Positions 17,370-25,924 of a stretch of 64,000 bases of DNA are shown here, piece by piece. Each line of letters starts with the position of its first letter. The first letter of the stretch is position 1. Position numbers and translations under genes: made by a program. The notes under the pieces were generated by a model. The model did not search any database. It worked only from the letters and a program-made list of their open reading frames with translations, and was not told the DNA's origin. The DNA comes from Nocardioides zeae (GTDB taxonomy: Bacteria; Actinomycetota; Actinomycetes; Propionibacteriales; Nocardioidaceae). The stretch covers positions 3,906,001-3,970,000 of the forward strand of contig NZ_JAUTAN010000001.1 in NCBI RefSeq assembly GCF_030818655.1. Reading direction: 5' to 3'.

Positions 17370-17491
17370 CGCCCCCAGCCGGAGGAGGTCCGTGGGCGGA
17401 CCTGCTGACCGCTCTCAGGGGCGACCGGTACCGTTCGCCGTCGGCGCGTCGCCGTGACGCGCGGCACGACGACGTCGATCGGAGCGAGACG

Positions 17492-18430
17492 GTGGCCGAC
17501 GAGCCCGACCAGGAGCGCGACGAGCAGCTGGCGGACCCGCCTGCGGACAAGCCTGCGGACAAGGCGGAGGAGCCCACCCTGCTCGTGAAGCGGGGGGTGG
17601 AGAAGCCCCGCCGCTTCTCGCGGCCCGCGCTGGTCGGTGGAGGGGCGGCCCTCGCCCTGGTGGCCGTCGTCGGCGGGCTCGCGGTGTTCTCGCAGCTGCG
17701 CGAGGGCGACGACGCCGACGCGGCGGGCGCGGAGCGCAACGGCATCGAGGACGACCCCATCGGCGAGATCGGCGAGCGGATCGACGGGGCCATGCGCGAG
17801 CTCACGTCGGTGCGCGTCGTCCTCCAGCCCACCGACGCGCAGCTGCCGCCGTTCGACCTGCGCCTCGACGTCGACGGCGACTGCTCGGGATCGGTGGGGG
17901 CGGACGGCGCCTTCGGCGAGGTGCTCGCCGTGGACGACCAGTTCTTCTTCCGGCCCGGTCCGGAGTACTGGGCGGCGTACGCCGGCACCCCCAGCGAAGG
18001 TGAGGGCGAGGGCGAGGGCGGCGACCAGGCCGCCCAGATCGCCGCGCTGCAGGAGGTCGTCGGCGACCGGTGGATCGACGGCACCGAGTCGGCGGACGCC
18101 ACGTCGCTCGGCATCCTCTGCCAGCAGGGGCTGGAGGCGCTCCTCGGCGACACCTACGACGCGGACGCCTTCGAGGAGGACGGCTGGCTCGTCAGCGACG
18201 AGGTCGAGGTCGACGGCGACCCGGCGGTCACGCTCACGAACGGCGCCGGCAGCGCGACGCTCCGGGTGGCGACGACGGGCGAGCCCTTCATCCTCGAGGC
18301 CGAGGTGGCGCAGGGGGCGTCGGGCGCGACGTACACCTTCTCGGAGCAGAACGAGCCGCTCGACCTCAGCGTGCCGCCCGCCGACGAGATCGCGACGAAC
18401 GAGGAGCTCCAGGCCGCCGTCGGCGGGTGA
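17492..18430 (+). CDS. Membrane-anchored envelope protein, paralogue of the preceding lipoprotein
   Basis: 312 aa from the GTG at 17492. An acidic cytosolic tail of ~55 residues (with a KPADKA repeat) is followed by one membrane span (ALVGGGAALALVAVVGGLAV) and an external domain. That domain runs: helix IDGAMRELTSVRV, strands with GDCSGSVGADG, a Phe/Tyr-rich DQFFFRPGPEYWAAY segment, GDRWI, LGILCQQGLEALLG, and a C-terminal beta part. The order, including two Cys in GxC and LxC contexts, parallels the upstream lipoprotein. Similar domains bind lipids in mycobacteria. The function here is unknown. Confidence 0.65.
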   Translation: MADEPDQERDEQLADPPADKPADKAEEPTLLVKRGVEKPRRFSRPALVGGGAALALVAVVGGLAVFSQLREGDDADAAGAERNGIEDDPIGEIGERIDGAMRELTSVRVVLQPTDAQLPPFDLRLDVDGDCSGSVGADGAFGEVLAVDDQFFFRPGPEYWAAYAGTPSEGEGEGEGGDQAAQIAALQEVVGDRWIDGTESADATSLGILCQQGLEALLGDTYDADAFEEDGWLVSDEVEVDGDPAVTLTNGAGSATLRVATTGEPFILEAEVAQGASGATYTFSEQNEPLDLSVPPADEIATNEELQAAVGG

Positions 18431-18445
18431 GCGCCCCGGTGGGGG

Positions 18446-19042
18446 CTACGCCGACGGGAACAGCATCGGCAGGATGAAGAGCATCCCGACCGACCACGTC
18501 ACGTGGGTGATGCAGCCGGCGAGCACCCCGCCGGTGGCCCGCCGCTGCAGGGCGGTCACGACCCCCAGCAGGGCCGCCGCGAAGGCCAGCATGATGTTGC
18601 CGGTGGCGGCGGTCGCGACGACGTAGACGGCCGCGGTCACGAGCACGGGGTGGCGGCGGACGGCGTCGTAGAGGGCACCCCGGAAGAACAGCTCCTCGCA
18701 GATGCCCGCGACGGCGGTGACCACGACGAGACCGGGGGCGACACCGTCGCCGGTGTAGGCCACGACGTGGCGCACGGCCCGGTCGAGGGGTTCGAGGAGC
18801 GGGACCTCCCGCACGACCAGGCCGCCGACGACGAACAGCGCGATCAGCCCGACCCCGATCCCGAACGGGACGAGGAGCGGCCGGCGCCCGGGCGCCCGTC
18901 CGGTGCGGCCCAGGTGGACGGGCCCGGCGAGGAAGGCCCCGGCGGCCCACACCGCGGCGAGCGCCACGGTGCAGGCGTAGAACCCCACCGAGCCGGGGTC
19001 GAACCGCAGCATGAGGGCGAGCACGACGGCGCCCGCCACCAC
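18446..19042 (-). CDS. CPBP family intramembrane glutamic endopeptidase
   Basis: 198 aa from the GTG at 19042. The start is uncertain, as no SD is present and the open frame extends to the SDR stop. It has about six membrane spans. Motif 1 is EELFFRGALY, with the catalytic Glu pair, and motif 3 contains the late His in CITHVTW. Also known as the Abi/CAAX-protease family, these are membrane proteases found in bacteriocin self-immunity and prenyl-protein processing. It lies 68 bp downstream of the SDR gene on the same strand and is probably co-transcribed with it. The target is unknown. Confidence 0.82.
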   Translation of the reverse strand: MVAGAVVLALMLRFDPGSVGFYACTVALAAVWAAGAFLAGPVHLGRTGRAPGRRPLLVPFGIGVGLIALFVVGGLVVREVPLLEPLDRAVRHVVAYTGDGVAPGLVVVTAVAGICEELFFRGALYDAVRRHPVLVTAAVYVVATAATGNIMLAFAAALLGVVTALQRRATGGVLAGCITHVTWSVGMLFILPMLFPSA

Positions 19043-19110
19043 CGTGCCGATGGTGACGACGCGCTGCCGGGTGTCGACGCCCCGGGGCGGGGGAGCCGGA
19101 GGTACGGGAC

Positions 19111-20070
19111 TCAGCGCTCGGCCCCTGCCTTCCCCTCCGCCTCCTCGGCCTCTCTCTCGGCCAGGGCGCGACGGACGGCCTCCGCGTAGGTCAGCGGCTC
19201 GCCGGGCACGATGTCGCGGATCGAGTGGTCGGTGACGACCACCTCGACGCCCATCGAGTCGACGAGGTTGCGACCGGTCGTGGCGTCGACGGTGGTGACG
19301 AGGGCCAGCCAGCGTGACGACAGGCGGGGCGACAGCACGGGGACGGGCACGATCGGCGGCGCGTGGCCCTTCGAGATCTTGGCCGCCTCGCGGAGCATCC
19401 CCAGGTAGTCGAGCCGGTCGGGGCCGCCGATCTCGAAGGCCCGGTCGAGCGCCTCCTCGCGGTCGGCGACGCCGGCGAGGTAGCGCACGACGTCGTCCAC
19501 CGCGATGGGCTGCGTGCGGGTCTTGACCCAGCGGGGCGCCACCATGGCGGGCAGCTTGTCGACGAGCTGGCGGGTGATCTCCCAGGAGATGCCGCCGTGG
19601 CCGACGACGATCGCGGCGCGCAGCGTGGTGACGGGCACCCCGCTCTCGGCGAGCAGGTGCTCGACCTCGCGACGCGAGCGCAGGTGGGGCGACAGCTCCT
19701 CGTCGTCGGAGCCCAGACCGCCCAGGTAGATGATCTGGCGGACGCCGAGCGCGGCCGCCGCCTGCCCGAACGCCCGGGCTGCGGACGCGTCCTTCTCCTC
19801 GAAGTCGTCGTCGTCGAGGGAGTGCACGAGGTAGTAGGCCACGTCGACCCCGGTCAGGGGCTCCGCGAGCGACCCGGGGTCGGCGACGTCGCCGTACACC
19901 GGGGTGCCCTTGCCGTCGTAGTCCTCGGGGTGCCGGGTCATCGCCCGGACGTCGTGCCCCTCCGCGACGAGCGCAGGCACGAGCCGGTGCCCGATGAAGC
20001 CGGACGCACCGGTCACGAGCACGGTCAGGGTTCGGCGCTTGGCGCCGGTGGAATCGCTGGTCGCAGCCAC
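19111..20070 (-). CDS. Atypical SDR, NAD(P)H-binding epimerase-like protein
   Basis: 319 aa from the GTG at 20070, which has CATAGT 6 nt upstream (leaderless type). It begins with TVLVTGASGFIGHRLVPALVAEGHDV, the GxxGxxG dinucleotide-binding motif of atypical/extended SDRs. VDVAYYLVHSLDD and RQIIYLGGLGSDDEELSPHLRSR follow, with Tyr replaced in the usual YxxxK position. Such proteins include the NDUFA9-like and NmrA-like groups. The C-terminal half has RTQPIAVDDVVRYLAGV, a substrate-domain feature. The substrate is unknown. Confidence 0.8.
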   Translation of the reverse strand: MAATSDSTGAKRRTLTVLVTGASGFIGHRLVPALVAEGHDVRAMTRHPEDYDGKGTPVYGDVADPGSLAEPLTGVDVAYYLVHSLDDDDFEEKDASAARAFGQAAAALGVRQIIYLGGLGSDDEELSPHLRSRREVEHLLAESGVPVTTLRAAIVVGHGGISWEITRQLVDKLPAMVAPRWVKTRTQPIAVDDVVRYLAGVADREEALDRAFEIGGPDRLDYLGMLREAAKISKGHAPPIVPVPVLSPRLSSRWLALVTTVDATTGRNLVDSMGVEVVVTDHSIRDIVPGEPLTYAEAVRRALAEREAEEAEGKAGAER

Positions 20071-20076
20071 CCGTTC

Positions 20077-20082
20077 ACTATG
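20077..20082 (-). promoter_or_regulatory. Probable -10 box of a leaderless promoter for the SDR gene
   Basis: CATAGT on the minus strand, 6 nt before the GTG at 20070. It lies in the 65-bp gap after the ABC transporter genes. Confidence 0.4.
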
Positions 20083-20135
20083 CACGCCGGGTGGTGAGGA
20101 CCCCGCGCCCGTGGCGGCGGGCGAGCGCTGCGACG

Positions 20136-21978
20136 TCAGGCGTGCCAGGCCGCCGACAGCCGCGCGTAGTGCCCGCCCGACGCGACCAGCTCGGCCGGCG
20201 TGCCCACCTCGACGACGCGGCCGCCGTCCATGACGACCACCCGGTCGGCGGCCTCGGCCTGCGTGAGGCGGTGGGCGATCGTCAGGGCGGTACGCCGCTG
20301 GACCACCCGCGCGGCCGCCCGCTCCAGGTCGCGGGCGCCGGACGAGCCGGCCTCGGCGGTGGCCTCGTCGAGCACGACCACCTGCGGGTCGGCGAGCTCG
20401 ACACGGGCGAGCGCGAGGTGCTGCGCCTGGGCGGGCGTCAACGCGGTGGCGCCCTCGCCGACCACGACGTCGAGCCCGCCGAGGGCCCGCACCCAGCCGG
20501 CGGAGCCGAGGTGCTCGAGCACCTCCCACAAGCGCTCGTCGGGGGCGTCGGGGTCCGCCAGCGTGAGGTTGTCGCGCACGGTGCCCGCGAACACGTGCAC
20601 CTCCTGGGTCACGATGACGACGGGGGGCCGCGCGGCGACGCCGTGCACGGCGACCGGCACGTCGCCGAGGCGCACGGTGCCGGCGGTGGGGGCGATGCGC
20701 CCGGCGACGATCTGCCCGAGCGTCGACTTGCCGGCGCCGCTGGCGCCCACGACCGCGACGCGCTCACCGGGCTCGAGCACCAGGCTGACGTCGGCGAGGA
20801 CGGGTCGACCGGCGTCGTACGCGTGCCCGACGCCCTCGATGACCAGCGGTGCCGGTGCGGCCGGCGCCGGGGTCGGGGCGGGGGCGGCGGTGCGCAGCTG
20901 CGCGACGCCGGCGACGCGCGTCATCGACGCGCCCGCGGACTGCACCTCGTCGAAGATCATCAGCACCGCGCCGATGGGGTTGAAGAGACGGTGGAAGAAG
21001 AGGGCGGCGGTCGTGACGGCGCCGACGGTGACTGCGGGGGCCGAGGTCGCCGCGCACGAGGAAGAAGCCGCTGCCGAGCACCAGCAGCAGGCCGATCAGC
21101 TCGGCGCGGTTGGTGCGCTGGCCGAAGCGGGTGAGCAGGTTCCACACGCTGAGGCCGATGGCGGCCGAGCGCCACGAGGCGTGGCCGACGCGCTCGGAGT
21201 GCGCGGGCGCCAGGCCCTGCGCGCGCAGGGTCGCGCTGCCGTGGACGGCCGTGAGGAGCGCCTCGGCGCGGGCGCCCATGGCGGCGCGCTCGGCGCGGTA
21301 GTAGGGGCCGGAGCGGGGCAGGTACCACCGCAGGCTCATCGCGTAGAACGGCAGCGTCAGCAGTCCCGCCACGCCCAGGCGCCAGTCGAGCGCGAAGAAC
21401 CCGACGGCGGTGAAGGCGATCGCGACGACGGAGCGCACCAGCAGGGGGACCACCTTCGTGAGGGCGTCGGCGAGCACCCGCACGTCGTCGCCGGCGCGGG
21501 AGAGCAGGTCACCCTCGCCGGCCTTCTCGACGACCTCGTGGTCGAGGCCGAGCGCGACCTCCACGACCTCCTCGCGCAACCGCGCGAGCGCGGGCTCGCC
21601 GGCCCGGGCCAGGAACGTGACGCTGGCCCACGCCGCGACGAGCTCGACGACGGCGGCGACGGCGATGGCGCCGGCGCCCCACCAGACCAGGGCGCTGGCG
21701 CTCGCCGAGCCGCCTGGGCCGCCCGGGCCCTCCGCGCTCCCGGTGACCGCGTCGACGATCCGCCCGAACACCACCGGGGCGACGAGCCCGGCGAGGCCGG
21801 ACAGCGCGAACATGACGCCCGCGAGCGCCAGCGGCGCCCGGTGGCCCGCGAACGCCGCCCACGCCTTGCGGGCCGCCTCCCGCGGCGTCGCGACGGGCAG
21901 CAGCGTGCGCCCGGCCTCGGCGTCCGCGTCGCGACCGATCTCCACGGTCTCGCCGGTGCCCCTGGTCTCCGCGGTCAT
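20136..21978 (-). pseudogene. ABC exporter half-transporter (TMD-NBD), interrupted by one frameshift
   Basis: The first frame runs from the ATG at 21978 (MTAETRGTGE...) through six membrane spans to FFLVRGDLG. The protein then continues in another frame as SAPAVTVGAVTTAALFF...NPIG and the ATP-binding domain (GASGAGKST Walker A; VVVLDEATA Walker B). The switch falls near 21036-21050, beside a run of five G. The total length is 3 x 614 + 1, so removing one base restores a 613-aa half-transporter. The signature loop reads LTPAQAQ instead of LSGGQ. The start overlaps the upstream gene's stop (ATGA). Either a recent lesion or a sequencing error; the rest looks under selection. Confidence 0.85.
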
Positions 21979-23720
21979 CGCAGCACCGCCTCCCGGTACG
22001 CCGCGTGCTCGAGCAACGCGATGTGGGTGCCCGTGCGGGCCACGCGCCCGGCCACGACGTGGACGACCTCGTCGGCCACCGCCAGGAGCGCGGGGCTGGA
22101 GGTGAGCACGAGGGTGGCGCGGCCCTGCCTCAGCGCGCGGAGGCCGCCGGCGATGCGCTGCTCCGTCACGGCGTCGACCGCGGTCGTCGGCTCGTCGAGC
22201 ACGAGCACGGGCGGGTCGGCGGCGAGGGCGCGCGCCAGGGCGACGCGCTGCTGCTGGCCGCCCGAGAGCGTCGACCCGTGGGCGGCGACGTGGGCGTCGA
22301 GGCCCTCGGGGGAGAGGGCGACGACGTCGTCGGCGGCGGAGGCGCCGAGCACCTCGTCGCGGCGGGCGGTCGGCAGCGCGCCGCCCGGGTCCACGTTCGA
22401 GGCGAGCGTGCCCTCGAAGAGGTCGACGCGGTGCGCGGCGACGAGCAGGGTGCGGTGGCGCTCCGCGAGCGCGAGCTCCGCCAGCGGCACGTCGCCGAGG
22501 CTGACCTGACCGGCCTCGGGCACGTCCTCCGCCCGCAGCAGGCCGAGCAGGGTGCTGGCGGCCGCGGGCTCGTCGACGACGAGGGCGACCAGGCACCCGG
22601 GGCGTACGGCGAGGTCGAGCCCCCGCAGCGGACCGGCCACCACGTCGCGCACGACCAGGGGGGCGTCGGTCGGTGCCGGACGGTCGCCGTGCCGCTCGAG
22701 CGGCGGCGTCGCGAGGAACGTCGAGATGCGTCCCGCGCTGCCGCGCGACGCCGCGAGGGTGGAGACCAGCTCGGCGCACATGAGGAGGGGCTCGGCGAGG
22801 AACTGGGCGAGGCCGACGACGGCGATGAGCTCGCCGACGGTGAGGTGGCCGTCGACCGCGCGCAGGCCGGCGAGCAGCGCGACGACGGCGAGGAACAGGA
22901 GGGAGGCGCCCGCCGTGACGCCGAGCATGAGGCCCTCGGCGCGGGCGCTGGCCACACCGGCCTCAGCGGCGTCGCGGCTGGCGACCCGGTAGCGGCCCAG
23001 CGCGGTGCCCTGCGCGCCGACGCCCTGCAGCGGACGCAGGCCCGACACGAGGTCGGCCGCGAGGCCGGACGCGCGGGCGATCCGCTCCTGCGCGGCCGCG
23101 GTGCGGCGGCTGAGCAGCGGGGCGACGGCCTGCGAGCCGAGCAGGACCAGCGGCGTACCCACCGCGACGACGACGCCCAGCAGCGGGTCGGTCCAGAACA
23201 GCACGCCCACGGCGACGGTGAGGCCGGCGATGCCGGCGCAGGCCTGGGCGACCTGGTGGACGACGAGGGTGCTGACCTCGGCGTCCGAGGTGGCCAGCGA
23301 GAGCACCTCGCCGGGCATCGCACCGGTGCGGGCACCGGCGGGCGACAGCACGTGGTCGGTGATCTCGGTGCGCAGGCGGTGGTTCTCGACCTGCATCGCG
23401 TAGCCGGAGACGCGTGCGCCGAAGCGGTAGCTGTAGCTCAGCACCGCGAACAGCGCCGCCAGCCCGAGCGCCGACCAGCCCAGCGCGACGAGGTCGCCGG
23501 TCGCCACGGCGCGGTCGATGATGATGCCGATCGCGACCGGCACGGTTGCCTCGCAGACCTGCCACGTGGCGATGAGCGCGAAGGCGGCGGTGAGGCGGCC
23601 GCGGTGCCGGCGGAGCGTACGGCGCAGGAGCCGGCCACCCGTGGTGGGACGCTCGTCGGTGACGGCGGGGGGTGCGACCTCGGGATCGGGGACGAGCCGC
23701 TGAGCGATCCGGGTGCGCAT
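21975..23720 (-). CDS. ABC exporter half-transporter (TMD-NBD) with degenerate Walker A, iron-box controlled
   Basis: 581 aa from the ATG at 23720. Six membrane spans come first (ATVPVAIGIIIDRAV onward). The NBD then has a lost Walker A (VALVVDEPAAASTLLGLL, lacking GxxGxGKS/T), an intact signature LSGGQQQR and Walker B VLVLDEPTTAVDA. With the next gene it should form a heterodimer with one good ATP site. An IdeR/DtxR-like box abuts the start codon, which points to iron-siderophore traffic, as in IrtAB-like or siderophore-export systems. The substrate is inferred only from the box. A short leader or leaderless mRNA is likely. Confidence 0.87.
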   Translation of the reverse strand: MRTRIAQRLVPDPEVAPPAVTDERPTTGGRLLRRTLRRHRGRLTAAFALIATWQVCEATVPVAIGIIIDRAVATGDLVALGWSALGLAALFAVLSYSYRFGARVSGYAMQVENHRLRTEITDHVLSPAGARTGAMPGEVLSLATSDAEVSTLVVHQVAQACAGIAGLTVAVGVLFWTDPLLGVVVAVGTPLVLLGSQAVAPLLSRRTAAAQERIARASGLAADLVSGLRPLQGVGAQGTALGRYRVASRDAAEAGVASARAEGLMLGVTAGASLLFLAVVALLAGLRAVDGHLTVGELIAVVGLAQFLAEPLLMCAELVSTLAASRGSAGRISTFLATPPLERHGDRPAPTDAPLVVRDVVAGPLRGLDLAVRPGCLVALVVDEPAAASTLLGLLRAEDVPEAGQVSLGDVPLAELALAERHRTLLVAAHRVDLFEGTLASNVDPGGALPTARRDEVLGASAADDVVALSPEGLDAHVAAHGSTLSGGQQQRVALARALAADPPVLVLDEPTTAVDAVTEQRIAGGLRALRQGRATLVLTSSPALLAVADEVVHVVAGRVARTGTHIALLEHAAYREAVLR

Positions 23721-23721
23721 G

Positions 23722-23740
23722 TTAGGTGACCCTAATCTGA
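23722..23740. promoter_or_regulatory. IdeR/DtxR-type iron box
   Basis: TTAGGTGACCCTAATCTGA holds the dyad TTAGG-TGAC-CCTAA and matches about 14 of 19 positions of the mycobacterial/corynebacterial consensus TTAGGTTAGSCTAACCTAA. It ends 2 bp before the ABC exporter ATG, where a bound repressor would block a (near-)leaderless promoter. Confidence 0.72.
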
Positions 23741-23748
23741 TCGGGCGG

Positions 23749-23787
23749 GCTGCGGCGAACCGGGATCACTCCTCGGTCCGCCGCAGC
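23749..23787 (-). terminator. Hairpin at the end of the nitrile hydratase operon
   Basis: GCTGCGGCGAACCG (23749-23762) pairs with CGGTCCGCCGCAGC (23774-23787), 13 of 14 bp, with an 11-nt loop. It lies 38 bp past the last operon stop and just upstream of the iron box, so it would insulate the ABC genes. No T-tract is seen. Confidence 0.6.
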
Positions 23788-23824
23788 ACCCGTGGTGCGG
23801 CAGCACTGCTTGCCGCCGTGCCCG

Positions 23825-24142
23825 TCAGGCCGCGGCAGCCCGGTGGGCCGGGGCGACCTCGAGCAGGTCGGCCCCGAGCCAGGTGACCGGACGCTGCTCC
23901 GCGAGGCGGAGGGCCAGCGCCCGGCGTCCGTCGCGCTCGACGCGGCAGAGGCTGACGGCAACGGCCCCGTCGAAGACCTCGAGCAGGCGCTGCACGAGCG
24001 GGAGCTCGGCGTCGGAGCGCAGGTTGACCAGCATCTGCTCGGCGCCGGTCGTGTCGAGCGTGAGGCGGAGGTCGAGCGACGGGCCCGCGACGTACCGGGC
24101 CCGCCGCGTCGCCTGCGCCGGGGAGGTGCGCCGGGCGGCCAT
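23825..24142 (-). CDS. Unknown 105-aa protein, fifth gene of the nitrile hydratase operon
   Basis: The ATG at 24142 overlaps the accessory-gene stop (TGATG), so it is translationally coupled to the operon. The protein is small, soluble and basic at its start (ARRTSPAQATRRARYVAG). It has a beta-rich core (SLDLRLTLDTT, MLVNLRSDAELPLVQRLLEV, FDGAVAVSLCRVERDG) and ends AHRAAAA. One Cys is present. I do not recognise it as any known nitrile hydratase partner (NhlE/P14K-type activator, CbiM-like NhlF cobalt permease). The coupling suggests a role in enzyme maturation or metal handling; this is inference only. Confidence 0.7.
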   Translation of the reverse strand: MAARRTSPAQATRRARYVAGPSLDLRLTLDTTGAEQMLVNLRSDAELPLVQRLLEVFDGAVAVSLCRVERDGRRALALRLAEQRPVTWLGADLLEVAPAHRAAAA

Positions 24143-24588
24143 CAGCGCGCCGGGTCCACGGCGATCGGCTCGAGGTGCGCCTCGTGGTGGTTCCGGTTCG
24201 CCGGGACCGCCAGGACGTCCTGGGTGCGGACCTCCAGCACGGTGCCGTCGAGCACCCCGGAGGCGGCCATCACGGACTCGAGGGCCGCCACCCAGTGCTC
24301 GTAGTAGGACCACGGGCCCCGCGTCGCGGGGTCCGCGCCCTCCCACGCGTCGATCGAGGCGATGAGGGCGCCCTGGAACTGCGCCCAGTCGAAGCCGAGC
24401 CGCTCGTGGGCCGCTACCGCCATCGCGAACGAGCGGATCTCCCACGGGTGCTCGAACCCGTCCTGGCCGGGGGTGGCGCCGGGGGTCGCCCCGGGGAGGC
24501 CGCAGACGAGCTGCTCGACGGCCGCGCGGGCGCGGCTGAGCTCGGCGGGGTCGGTGTAGGGCGGCGGCAGCGTCGTGGCGGTCGCCAT
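24142..24588 (-). CDS. Nitrile hydratase accessory protein (activator / metallochaperone-like)
   Basis: 148 aa. The ATG at 24588 overlaps the alpha-subunit stop as TGATG. The body FEHPWEIRSFAMAVAAHERLGFDWAQFQGALIASIDAW is characteristic of the nitrile hydratase activator family, which resembles the beta-subunit N-terminus and helps load metal into the alpha subunit. The N-terminus has a Cys (QLVCGLPG) and a GATPGATPG repeat. Also typical is the segment WSYYEHWVAALESVMAASG. The order beta-alpha-activator matches cobalt-type operons. Confidence 0.88.
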   Translation of the reverse strand: MATATTLPPPYTDPAELSRARAAVEQLVCGLPGATPGATPGQDGFEHPWEIRSFAMAVAAHERLGFDWAQFQGALIASIDAWEGADPATRGPWSYYEHWVAALESVMAASGVLDGTVLEVRTQDVLAVPANRNHHEAHLEPIAVDPAR

Positions 24589-25187
24589 CACGCCGCCTCG
24601 GCGAGCGGGCCGACGCCGATCATCGACTCGCGGGTGACGAGGGCCAGCAGCTGCTCCTCGCTCCAGTCCTCGGTGCCGGCCGGCCGCTGCGGCAGCACCC
24701 AGTAGCGCATCTCGCTGCTGGAGTCCCAGACGCGCACCTCGACGGACTCGGGGACGTCGAAGGAGAACGCCTCGCGCAGCACCTTGCGGGGCTCGCGGGT
24801 GATGGCGGCGCGGTACTGCGGGTCCTTGTACCAGTTCGGGGGCAGCCCGAGCACCGGCCAGGGGTAGCAGGAACACAGGGTGCAGACGATGACGTTGTGG
24901 ACGCTGTCGGTGTTCTCCAGCGCCACGAGGTCCTCGCCCTGCAGGCCGCTGATGCCCAGCTCCTTGCAGGCCTCCGTGGAGTCCGCGAGGAGGCGCTCGC
25001 GGAAGCCGGGGTCGGTCCACGCCTTCACGACGACCTGGGCGCCCAGCTGCGGGCCGACCTCGTGCTCGTAGATCTCGACCATGCGGTCGATCGCCTGCGT
25101 CGTCATGACGCCCTGCTCGATGAGCATCGACTCCAGCGCCTTGACGCGGGCGGCGATCTCTTCCTGGGTGCGGATCTTGTCGCTCAT
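24588..25187 (-). CDS. nthA: Cobalt-type nitrile hydratase, alpha subunit
   Basis: 199 aa from the ATG at 25187, overlapping the beta stop (ATGA). The metal claw reads [10 protein letters not shown] (Cys102, 105, 107). Thr in second place (CTLCSC) is the mark of Co(III) enzymes, while iron enzymes have CSLCSC. The flanking [23 protein letters not shown] and RYWVLPQRP segments are highly typical. With the beta subunit it hydrates nitriles to amides in the cytosol. Two of the Cys are oxidised after translation in known enzymes. Confidence 0.96.
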   Translation of the reverse strand: MSDKIRTQEEIAARVKALESMLIEQGVMTTQAIDRMVEIYEHEVGPQLGAQVVVKAWTDPGFRERLLADSTEACKELGISGLQGEDLVALENTDSVHNVIVCTLCSCYPWPVLGLPPNWYKDPQYRAAITREPRKVLREAFSFDVPESVEVRVWDSSSEMRYWVLPQRPAGTEDWSEEQLLALVTRESMIGVGPLAEAA

Positions 25188-25924
25188 GCGGGGGTTCCTC
25201 CGGGGGTGGCGGGGGCCGCGGCGGCGCTGCCGGCGGCGGGGGTCACGAGCTCCAGGTAGGGGTCCCAGACGTCGAAGTAGACGGCGCCGTTGGGCTCGGC
25301 GTGCTCCTCGCCCCAGAGCTCGGCGTTGCTGAAGCGGACGGTGTAGACGTGCTCCGGGTTCTCGCCCAGGCCGTTCCCGGCCGTGTCCGGGTAGATCATC
25401 GGACCGTGGTGGAGCACCACCTCGCCGACGGCGCCGCGGACGTAGCGGGCGCGCCGCGTGTGGCCCTTGGGCGAGGAGCGGTCGACCCGCACGACGTCGC
25501 CCACCGAGAACCGCGCGACCTTGTCGGAGGGCCGGCCGGCGGGGGCGCCCGCAGGCACGACGGCCTCGACGAACGCGAGCAGCTCGGGGTCGTCCTCGTG
25601 GGCGGGCAGCGGGGCGTCGGGGTTCGCCAGGTAGTACTCGGTGCGTCGGTCGAGCTCGGCCATGTCGAGCTTGCCCAGCTTCTCGCCGAAGTGCTCGACG
25701 GTGTGCACCCAGTGCTCGTAGTAGGGCGACTTCAGGTAGACCGCGGGATCGATCTGCTCGATGCCGTGGCGGAACTGGTCGACGCCGAAGAAGCCCGCGC
25801 GGAAGCACATGGCGAACATCGGGAAGACCGCCTTCTCCCACTCGGCGCGGAAGACGGGCTCGTCGTCGGGGACGACGACCGGTCCGACGCCGTCGGTGCC
25901 GGCGAGGTCGAACACTCCGTTCAT
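25184..25924 (-). CDS. nthB: Nitrile hydratase, beta subunit
   Basis: 246 aa from the ATG at 25924 ([16 protein letters not shown], the classic start). Features include [45 protein letters not shown], and the C-terminal SH3-like barrel with [27 protein letters not shown] and [12 protein letters not shown]. The two Arg of RRARYVRG contact the oxidised Cys in solved structures. The start overlaps the amidase stop and the stop overlaps nthA. An Ala/Pro-rich tail of about 20 residues is extra. Confidence 0.95.
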   Translation of the reverse strand: MNGVFDLAGTDGVGPVVVPDDEPVFRAEWEKAVFPMFAMCFRAGFFGVDQFRHGIEQIDPAVYLKSPYYEHWVHTVEHFGEKLGKLDMAELDRRTEYYLANPDAPLPAHEDDPELLAFVEAVVPAGAPAGRPSDKVARFSVGDVVRVDRSSPKGHTRRARYVRGAVGEVVLHHGPMIYPDTAGNGLGENPEHVYTVRFSNAELWGEEHAEPNGAVYFDVWDPYLELVTPAAGSAAAAPATPGGTPA

